Shown: positions 1 to 5,834 of the stretch, in pieces | How the letters are laid out: each line of letters opens with the position of its first letter | How positions within the stretch are numbered: the stretch's first letter is position 1 | DNA from: Pelagibius sp036570545 | Lineage (GTDB): Bacteria; Pseudomonadota; Alphaproteobacteria; Kiloniellales; Kiloniellaceae | Direction: 5' to 3' | Assembly (NCBI GenBank): GCA_036570545.1 | Contig: DATCXZ010000411.1 | Span: forward strand, 1-14,175 | DNA: 14,175 nt | Position numbers and translations under genes: made by a program | The notes under the pieces: generated by a model | What the model was told of the DNA's origin: nothing | Databases searched by the model: none | The model's input: only the letters and a program-made list of their open reading frames with translations

Positions 1-39
1 CTCGTCGCGCGCGTCGGGCGGCTGCTGGAGTCCGCCTGA
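1..39 (+). CDS. 3' end of an upstream gene (partial)
   Basis: Reading from base 1, twelve sense codons (LVARVGRLLESA) run to a TGA at 37-39. The short amphipathic Leu/Arg-rich tail fits the C-terminal helix of many enzymes, including glycosyltransferases, but is far too short to identify. The strong promoter directly downstream supports an independent gene ending here. It is called a gene end mainly because the frame is open to the window edge and its third positions are GC-rich. Confidence 0.45.
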   Translation, partial: LVARVGRLLESA

Positions 40-56
40 CCTTGAGGAAAGCCACA

Positions 57-86
57 TTGACGATAAAGCAAGCATTTTTGCATAAT
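57..86 (+). promoter_or_regulatory. Sigma70-type promoter upstream of the first glycosyltransferase gene
   Basis: TTGACG at 57-62 (5 of 6 to the TTGACA consensus) is followed after an 18-base spacer by CATAAT at 81-86 (5 of 6 to TATAAT). The spacer is AT-rich, unlike the surrounding GC-rich DNA. Transcription would start near 93 and leave a leader of about 88 bases before the TTG start at 181. It probably drives 181-1551 and possibly the two genes after it. This is a consensus match only. Confidence 0.6.
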
Positions 87-180
87 GGCGATGGGCCTAC
101 GTCACATCTCCTGGCCGTTCCCCACGCCGTAGACAGCGGCCTGACACCGGCCCTTCGCAACTCTCAGTCGCCTGGGTCCA

Positions 181-1551
181 TTGTCCGATAAGCCTTCATC
201 GACGACGGCCGGCTCCCGCGAATCCGCTCGCGAGGGACTGCGTGTCCGCCTCGGTCAGGTCCGCTTCAATGGCGAGCGCACCTGCTGGCTGTTCGGCCGT
301 CGACAGGAAGACTTTGAGGCGGTGGCCGACTTGGTCACCGCCATAGTGGCACGCTACCCACGGCTCGAACTCCTCTTCACGGCACCCCAGCCAAGCACGC
401 GGGCTTGGCTGCGCGAGCGTTACCCGAACGCTGTCGTGCTGCCCCCGCCCCTGCCAGCACCCTTTGTCGCCAACCGCTACGTGCTCAAACTGAACGTGCG
501 CGCCCTGATTGTCCTTGGCGATGTGGCCTCTGCCTCCCGATCAATCTTGCGCGCCGTCAACCGGCGGGCCGCCCCGTCGGTGGTTATCGAGAACTCCCCT
601 GTCACCAACGATGTCTTGACGGCCGCCCGCAGCGCAGTGCCCGAGCGGATCGAGCACTATTTCGTTACATCACCTGCAGCCCGAGAACGTTTGCTCGCAG
701 CCGGCATTGCCACTGACAGGATCACGGAGTTGCCGGCCGCCCCTGCAGAGCGCACGGCGGCGACCATGACTGTGATGGGCCGCCTGCTGGCGCAAAACCT
801 GAAGCTGATCCGTAGCGAGTCCAGTCCGATCCGCCGCCGGCTGGAGCAAATGGCTATCGGAGCGATGGAGATCCCACGTCTGCGGCGGCTCCTTTGCGCC
901 AAGGTGGAGCGCTACGACGACGTTCCGGCGCTGCGAGAAGCGCTAGGGCATCCAGACACCATCCTCTGCCTTGGCAACGGGCCCTCATCGGAAGACCCTG
1001 ACGTGGCGAAAGTGCGCTATGACGCACTGTTCCGGGTTAATTCCCTCTGGTTGAAGCGCGGCTTTCTGACCACACCGGACATGGTGTTCACGGGCTCGAG
1101 TTCGACGCTCTCCGCCGTGCGGGACGCCATCTTCGGCCTGGAAACCATCCGTTCAGAGGCGCGTCTCCTTGTAAGCCGCCTTCTGCCGCCTCGCCTAGGG
1201 CGCTTACGCTATGCCGCAATCGAGCGGCTCGGGCTTTTTCTCTATGAGCCCCGCCTGCGCGACGTTCGACCGACCAATGGGGCCATCATGCTGGCGACGG
1301 CTGTTGCCTTGCAGCCGCGGCATCTCGTCGTCGCCGGGGTCGACCTCTTCAATCACCCGGCTGGTGCCTATCCGGGCGACGCGGTGACGCCCAACGCCTA
1401 CACTGCGGCTCACGAGCCCGGAACCGAGCTAGCTCTGCTATTGGAAGCGCTCAGCCTTTATGAGGGCGATTTGACGATCCTCAGCCCCGCACTGCGAGAG
1501 CGCTGGAAAGAATTCCAAAGCGGCCGCGGGGGACACCGAGAAACCGGCTGA
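181..1551 (+). CDS. Kdo-transferase-like / GT29 sialyltransferase-like two-domain glycosyltransferase
   Basis: This 456-residue protein has two recognisable halves and is probably a cytoplasmic glycosyltransferase. Residues about 30-190 resemble the N-terminal Rossmann domain of GT30 Kdo transferases (runs such as RYPRLELLFTAP, RALIVLGD and APSVVIENSP), but the usual Gly-Glu of the GT30 active site is not evident near residues 36-46. Residues about 258-440 carry sialyltransferase-like (GT29) motifs: an L-type motif GNGPSS (265-270) with RVN (285-287), an S-type motif PTNG (364-367), AGVDLF (385-390), and HEPGTE (411-416), which fits the HxxxxE of motif VS. No signal peptide or membrane segment is seen. 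The only workable start in this frame is TTG at 181; an in-frame stop lies at 142-144, there is no clear Shine-Dalgarno, and the first in-frame ATG would remove the N-terminal domain. A role adding a Kdo- or sialic-acid-type ulosonic acid to a surface glycan is inference. Confidence 0.8.
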   Translation: MSDKPSSTTAGSRESAREGLRVRLGQVRFNGERTCWLFGRRQEDFEAVADLVTAIVARYPRLELLFTAPQPSTRAWLRERYPNAVVLPPPLPAPFVANRYVLKLNVRALIVLGDVASASRSILRAVNRRAAPSVVIENSPVTNDVLTAARSAVPERIEHYFVTSPAARERLLAAGIATDRITELPAAPAERTAATMTVMGRLLAQNLKLIRSESSPIRRRLEQMAIGAMEIPRLRRLLCAKVERYDDVPALREALGHPDTILCLGNGPSSEDPDVAKVRYDALFRVNSLWLKRGFLTTPDMVFTGSSSTLSAVRDAIFGLETIRSEARLLVSRLLPPRLGRLRYAAIERLGLFLYEPRLRDVRPTNGAIMLATAVALQPRHLVVAGVDLFNHPAGAYPGDAVTPNAYTAAHEPGTELALLLEALSLYEGDLTILSPALRERWKEFQSGRGGHRETG

Positions 1552-1621
1552 GAAGCCTGGCGGGTCGCGACGCCGCAGCTTGCCTGAACGGCAGCGTTGA
1601 TTTAAAGGTGTCCCGGGCCGC
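1520..1621. repeat. Imperfect inverted repeat around the stop of the first glycosyltransferase gene
   Basis: The left arm at 1520-1537 (GCGGCC, GCG, then GGGGACACC) is complementary to the right arm at 1607-1621 (GGTGTCCCGGGCCGC). Eight bases, GGGACACC (1530-1537) and GGTGTCCC (1607-1614), pair perfectly, and an outer GCGGCC/GGCCGC pairs as well. About 69 bases lie between the arms, including the stop codon at 1549-1551. No T-run follows, so it is not a classical terminator. It may be an mRNA structure between two co-transcribed genes, or chance in GC-rich DNA. Confidence 0.35.
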
Positions 1622-1729
1622 CAGTTGACCGGCTTGCTCCTTCCCAGGCTGAACGATACTGACGAAGGAATCCAGCGCCGCCGGCCTGTCTGCAATCGGA
1701 TTTGTCATCTGTTGAGAAGGCGCATTTCC

Positions 1730-3133
1730 GTGACCCTCGCCGACCCCGTCTTCAAGACCCGCTACTATCACAAGCGGATCGGCCACCTGTTGCGCCTGGA
1801 CCGCAGCCGGCCAGCCGGCACCCGCGACGAGCCGGAACTGGTGGCCCTCGACCCGCTGTCCGGCGTCACGCCCAGCGAGAAGCCGCCGGTGCGCATCTTC
1901 CTCGGCACCGAGCCGGCGCAGCATCGCGCCGAGCGGGTCTTCGTGTGGTCGATCCTGCAGGCGCGCGACCCGGCGCGCCGCTACGAGATCTACCTGATGA
2001 AGGACCTGAAGGGCTTCGACCGCGACCGCTGGAAGACCGGCTTCACCAACTACCGCTACGCGATCCCCGATCTCGCCGGCAAGGCCGGCCGGGCCATCTA
2101 CAACGACGTCGACCAGGTCTACCTGGCCGATCCGGCCGAGCTCTTCGACATGGATATGCAGGGCGCCGGCCAGCTTTGCATCAGCGAGCGCGAAACCGCG
2201 GTGATGCTGCTGGATTGCGAGAAGATGGCGAAGATCTGGCAGCGCCCGGAAGCCGAGCGCGGCCACAAGAAGATCTACTTCCACGACAGGGTGCAGAGCA
2301 CGCCCGGCATGTGGCGTCGGCTTTCCGGCGTGTGGAACGCGCGCGACCACGAGTATGAGCCGGGGGTCTCGAAGGTGCTGCACTACACCACCTTGCAGAC
2401 GCAGCCCTGGCGCCCCTTCCCCAAGGTGCTGCGCTACAGGGACAACCCGAACGGCGACGTGTGGTTCGAGATGGAGCGCGCGGCCGACGCCGCCGGCTTC
2501 ACCCTCTTCACCGAGGAGCGGCCGAGCCGCGGCTATCGCCATCTGCTCGAGATGTACCGCACCATGCACGAGGACGGCTGGGCGCAGGCGAACTGGTCGG
2601 GCAAGCAAACATTCGACGGCAAGTCGCTGAGCCGCCACATCCAGCCGATCGCCGTGCTGGTTCGCGAGACCGGCGCCGGAACCCTCCTCGACTACGGCTC
2701 GGGCAAGGCGAAGGCCTACGCCCCCTACCCCGGCGAGCCGGCAGACTCGCGCTTCAAGTCGCTGCCGGATTGGGGCGACGTGAAGGTCACCTGCTACGAT
2801 CCCGGCTACGAGCCCTTTTCCGGCCCTATCGAGCCCGCCTACGACGGCGTCATCTGCACCGATGTGCTGGAGCACATCACCGGCGACGACATTCCCTGGG
2901 TGCTCGACAAGCTGTTCGGCCATGCGCGCCACTTCGTCTACGCCGTGGCCGCCTGCTACCCGGCGCGCAAGCAGCTCCCAGACGGGCAGAATGCGCACTG
3001 CACGGTGCAGTCGCCGGCTTGGTGGCGCGAGCAGATCGAGGGTGCCGCCCGCCGCAACCCCGGAATTCGTTGGCAGCTCTGCGCGCGGGTCAAGGGTCCG
3101 CTCGGCAAGAGCGACCGCGTGTTCCAGGGCTGA
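1730..3133 (+). CDS. GT8-like glycosyltransferase fused to a class I SAM methyltransferase
   Basis: This 467-residue protein has two domains. Residues about 53-225 look like a GT-A fold of GT8 type: VRIFLGTEP near the start, a DVD metal-binding motif at 126-128 inside RAIYNDVDQVYLADP, and KVLHYT at 215-220, where GT8 enzymes often have a metal-binding His. Residues about 300-450 look like a methyltransferase: SAM motif LLDYGSGKA (319-327), an acidic residue in TCYDPGY (354-360), CTDVLEHI (376-383), and a late His in NAHCTVQ (421-427). I chose GTG at 1730 because GAGAAGG lies nine bases upstream and the sequence before it is low in recognisable content; the frame stays open back to a TTG at 1625. 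The oxygenase gene starts 20 bases downstream, so the two are probably co-transcribed. A single protein that adds a sugar and methylates the glycan is plausible, but substrate and linkage cannot be read from sequence. Confidence 0.8.
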   Translation: MTLADPVFKTRYYHKRIGHLLRLDRSRPAGTRDEPELVALDPLSGVTPSEKPPVRIFLGTEPAQHRAERVFVWSILQARDPARRYEIYLMKDLKGFDRDRWKTGFTNYRYAIPDLAGKAGRAIYNDVDQVYLADPAELFDMDMQGAGQLCISERETAVMLLDCEKMAKIWQRPEAERGHKKIYFHDRVQSTPGMWRRLSGVWNARDHEYEPGVSKVLHYTTLQTQPWRPFPKVLRYRDNPNGDVWFEMERAADAAGFTLFTEERPSRGYRHLLEMYRTMHEDGWAQANWSGKQTFDGKSLSRHIQPIAVLVRETGAGTLLDYGSGKAKAYAPYPGEPADSRFKSLPDWGDVKVTCYDPGYEPFSGPIEPAYDGVICTDVLEHITGDDIPWVLDKLFGHARHFVYAVAACYPARKQLPDGQNAHCTVQSPAWWREQIEGAARRNPGIRWQLCARVKGPLGKSDRVFQG

Positions 3134-3153
3134 GCAGCGACACACATGCACCC

Positions 3154-3900
3154 ATGCTGAAGTTCGAGAACGTCGCGTTCGACTACGACCCCTACCCCAT
3201 CGGGCTCGCCCGCGGCGCCTTCTCGCCCGAAACCTACCGCGAGCTGGTCGACACCCTGCCCGACGACAAGGTCTTCGTCGCCAAGGAGTATCTCGGCACC
3301 AAGCTGTCGCTGTCGCAGCTCAACAACCGCGCCGGCTACCATGCGCACCTGAAGCGCAACGCGGCCTGGAAGCGCTTTTACGATTACGTGAAGAGCGAGC
3401 GCTTCGTCGCCGAGACGCTGGCGATGCTGAAGGCGCACAACATCGATCTCGGGCTCTCCGACCTCGGCTGGCGCGACCGCCTGGGTCGTCGCTACAAAGC
3501 CTTCAAGCGCGGCGCGCCGCAGCCGCACTTCCCCAAGCTGCGCGCCCGCTTCGAGTTCTCTTCCATGCCGATCACCGGCGGCAGCATCCGCCCGCACACC
3601 GACGCGACCTCCAAGCTGGTCACCATGGTGATCCCCATGCTGCGCGACGGCGAGTGGCAGGACGACTACGGCGGCGGCACCAGCGTCGTGTGGCCGAAGG
3701 ATCGCAGCCGCACCTTCAACCTGGTGAACGGCTATCTCGACTTCGACGAGGTCGACTGCCTGAAGACCTATTCCTTCGAGCCGAACCAGTGCCTGGTCTT
3801 CGTGAAGACCTACAACTCCTGGCATGCGGTCTGGCCGATGACCGGCAACGACCCGGCGATCCTGCGCCGCACCCTCACCATCAACATCGAGAGCAGCTGA
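3154..3900 (+). CDS. 2-oxoglutarate/Fe(II)-dependent dioxygenase
   Basis: This 248-residue protein carries the expected metal and cosubstrate residues of the 2OG-Fe(II) oxygenase superfamily: HTD at 148-150 (the HxD of the facial triad), a distal His at 224 in NSWHAVWP, and an Arg pair (238-239) in ILRRTLTI for 2-oxoglutarate binding. GGGTSVVWPKD (173-183) and FEPNQCLVF (208-216) fit the jelly-roll strands around the active site. I chose the ATG at 3154, 20 bases after the preceding gene; the frame stays open far upstream only because it shadows that gene. No strong Shine-Dalgarno is visible, so translation may depend on coupling to the upstream gene. It has no signal peptide and should be cytoplasmic. 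Context suggests hydroxylation or another oxidation of a sugar, lipid carrier or glycan intermediate (inference). Its stop lies three bases from that of the converging exporter. Confidence 0.85.
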   Translation: MLKFENVAFDYDPYPIGLARGAFSPETYRELVDTLPDDKVFVAKEYLGTKLSLSQLNNRAGYHAHLKRNAAWKRFYDYVKSERFVAETLAMLKAHNIDLGLSDLGWRDRLGRRYKAFKRGAPQPHFPKLRARFEFSSMPITGGSIRPHTDATSKLVTMVIPMLRDGEWQDDYGGGTSVVWPKDRSRTFNLVNGYLDFDEVDCLKTYSFEPNQCLVFVKTYNSWHAVWPMTGNDPAILRRTLTINIESS

Positions 3901-3903
3901 CAC

Positions 3904-5622
3904 TCACGCCGGCCGCTTCAGCCCCCGCCCATCCTTCAGCAGCCCGACGGTGCCGTCCTCGACGCGGTAGGTGCGCTCGGCGATCTCCGTCCACGCCTCG
4001 CGGTGGGTAATCGCGAGAACGGTCATGTCGTGGCTGAGGGTGTCGATGTTGCGGCAGATGTCGCGCTCGGTCTGCGGATCGAGCGCGGAGGTCACCTCGT
4101 CGAGGATGAGCAGCTTCGGCCGGCCGGCGAGCGCGCGGGCAAGCGCAATGCGCTGGCGCTGGCCGCCCGACAGCTTGGCGCCCTTCTCGCCCACCACGCT
4201 GTGCACGCCCTCGGGCAGCGCCGCGACGAAGTCCCAGGCGCCGGCCGCTTCCAGCGCCTCCCGCGCCTCCGCCTCGCCCAGGCGCGGATCGCCCAGCGTC
4301 ACGTTGGCGAGCACGCTGTCGTGGAACAGGATGAGTTCCTGGGGCACGTAGCCGATCATGCCGCGCCAGGCCTGGAGGTCGATCTCGCTGAGCGGCACGC
4401 CATCCACCAGGATGCGCCCGGCCTGCGGCTGGTAGAAGCCGAGCAGCAGGTCGGTCAGCGTCGTCTTGCCGGAGCCCGAGGCGCCGGTGATGACGGTGAG
4501 GCCGCGCGCCGGGATCTCCAGGCTCGCCCACTCCAGCACGGTCTCGCGCCCATAGCCGAAGGATATGTTTTCGAAACGGCAACCCTGCTCGAGGGTCGGC
4601 ACCGCCTTGCCGGGGTTGGGTTCGCGCGCCGCAACTGCCTCGTCGATCAGCTTGCGGATCGACCAGTAGGCACTTTCGAAGATTACGGCCTTCTGGTACT
4701 GCCGCTGCATCTTGCCAACACTGGACACCGCCTGGAACAGCAGCAGGCCCATGACCAGCAGTTGGGAAATCGGAACTTCCCATCGCGTGGTGGCCAGGAA
4801 GAATCCGAGTCCGATGGCGGCAGCGACCAGCATCTCCTCCAGGTTCTTCAACGCATACTGACTGATCACCTGGCGGCGCAGGGCCCTCCTCAACTGCTCG
4901 ATCTTAACGTGGAACAGGTTCTCGAACTTGCCCGCCTTGGCCATCGCCTTCAGCGGCTTGATGTTGCTGAGAGCATCGCTCAGGTAGATCACCAGCTCCG
5001 ATGTCCGCTGGGTCTGGCGACGGCCGGCCTTCTTGCTGGACTTGACCAGGAAATTCAGCGCAAAGGCGATTGTTCCGCCCAACACCAAGGCCGCCACGGC
5101 TAGTTGCCACGACACCAGCATGGCGACGATGCTGTAGACGACGCCCTGAATGGCGAGTGCTTGGAAGTTCGCGGCCATAAGGTAGGCCTCGCCCGAGCGG
5201 GATGCCTCGATGCTGACGGCGTTGGCGATGCGCCCCAAGGGTTGGTGAGTGAAGTAACCCCAGCTCACGTTCAAGAGGTTCTTGATGAGTTCGGCGCGCA
5301 CCCTGGTTGCCACCCCGGCGACTTCATTGCCGACGTAGCGCATGGCCGTCATGATCAACACGCACTTAAGAACGATGCCGCCAACCACCACCGAAATCAG
5401 CAGGGACAGCGTCGGCGTCAAGTCGAAGAAGGCGAGCACCTCTTGGACGTAGTACGCGGCCGACGAGCTGTCTCCCGCACCGTCGTTTATCGCAAGGGTC
5501 AGAAGCGGCAACAGCGTTGCCAAGCCCACGCCCTCGGCAACACCCGCAAGGAGAAGACAAGCAAGGACGAGCCAAGGCCGCGTGCCGCTGGCACCATAGA
5601 AGATGCGAAGGATCCCGATCAT
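3904..5622 (-). CDS. ABC exporter with fused membrane and ATPase domains (MsbA/PglK type)
   Basis: This 572-residue half-transporter would dimerise in the inner membrane to flip a lipid-linked glycan or glycolipid. The N-terminal part holds about six membrane segments (roughly 17-45, 73-95, 150-172, 173-195, 264-280 and 284-302). The ATPase domain (about 345-565) is complete: Walker A GASGSGKTT (380-388), Q-loop YVPQE (425-429), signature LSGGQ (484-488), Walker B LLILDE (504-509), D-loop SALD and switch His 540. I chose the ATG at 5622; the frame extends to a GTG at 5718, but the extra 32 residues do not look like exporter sequence and the family normally begins just before the first membrane helix. 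It follows asnB on the same strand after 212 bases. Base composition changes within the gene: the ATPase half is much more GC-rich than the membrane half. Function is secure at family level; the substrate is inferred from context. Confidence 0.92.
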   Translation of the reverse strand: MIGILRIFYGASGTRPWLVLACLLLAGVAEGVGLATLLPLLTLAINDGAGDSSSAAYYVQEVLAFFDLTPTLSLLISVVVGGIVLKCVLIMTAMRYVGNEVAGVATRVRAELIKNLLNVSWGYFTHQPLGRIANAVSIEASRSGEAYLMAANFQALAIQGVVYSIVAMLVSWQLAVAALVLGGTIAFALNFLVKSSKKAGRRQTQRTSELVIYLSDALSNIKPLKAMAKAGKFENLFHVKIEQLRRALRRQVISQYALKNLEEMLVAAAIGLGFFLATTRWEVPISQLLVMGLLLFQAVSSVGKMQRQYQKAVIFESAYWSIRKLIDEAVAAREPNPGKAVPTLEQGCRFENISFGYGRETVLEWASLEIPARGLTVITGASGSGKTTLTDLLLGFYQPQAGRILVDGVPLSEIDLQAWRGMIGYVPQELILFHDSVLANVTLGDPRLGEAEAREALEAAGAWDFVAALPEGVHSVVGEKGAKLSGGQRQRIALARALAGRPKLLILDEVTSALDPQTERDICRNIDTLSHDMTVLAITHREAWTEIAERTYRVEDGTVGLLKDGRGLKRPA

Positions 5623-5715
5623 CCGCCATCTATTTGCAGGAATCCCGGGTGGGTCAAGGCAAAATGGCCAAGTCGGCACCGCCTCAGCCGACGTCTCCAG
5701 GGCAGGATTCCTCGC

Positions 5716-5753
5716 CACACCAGGCCGCCTTGCCAGGACGGCAAGCCGGTGTG
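5716..5753 (-). other. Bulged hairpin between the amidotransferase and exporter genes
   Basis: CACACC (5716-5721) pairs with GGTGTG (5748-5753). Inside it CTTGCC (5729-5734) pairs with GGCAAG (5740-5745) around the loop AGGAC, and a GG/CC pair bridges the two stems. It lies in the 212-base gap between the amidotransferase stop and the exporter start. Neither strand has a following T-run, so an intrinsic terminator is unlikely; an attenuating or processing structure is possible. I saw no convincing gene or promoter in the rest of this gap. Confidence 0.3.
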
Positions 5754-5834
5754 ACCGACTAGGCGACTTACGCTTCGGCGCCCGATGCCGCCCGTTTCGC
5801 CGTCACCAAGGTATGGCGGGCTGTCTTTGGCGCA

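Noticed and set aside
1625..1660. Possible promoter (TTGACC or TTGCTC with GATACT) before the fusion gene
   Set aside because: Spacers are 24 or 15 bases, outside the good range, so support is too weak to list.
1481..3151. 556-codon minus-strand open frame opposite the GT-methyltransferase fusion
   Set aside because: It has no recognisable domain and is rich in Val/Ala/Arg/His/Leu repeats, as expected for the antisense of a GC3-biased gene; the plus-strand protein has clear catalytic motifs.
2461..3153. Upstream extension of the oxygenase frame
   Set aside because: This part is an Arg/Ala-rich out-of-frame shadow of the methyltransferase domain; the protein-like sequence begins at the ATG at 3154.
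2956..3903. 315-codon minus-strand open frame opposite the oxygenase
   Set aside because: Mirror of GC-rich codon bias; the plus strand encodes a complete oxygenase motif set.
4003..5103. 366-codon plus-strand open frame across the exporter
   Set aside because: It lies antisense to intact Walker, signature and membrane segments, and its composition is low-complexity with no family resemblance.
5623..5718. 32-residue N-terminal extension of the exporter from a GTG at 5718
   Set aside because: Not hydrophobic or conserved in style, and its start lies inside a hairpin; ATG 5622 fits the family.
5716..5753. Hairpin read as an intrinsic terminator after asnB
   Set aside because: No T-run follows on either strand and the stem is interrupted; kept only as a low-confidence structure.
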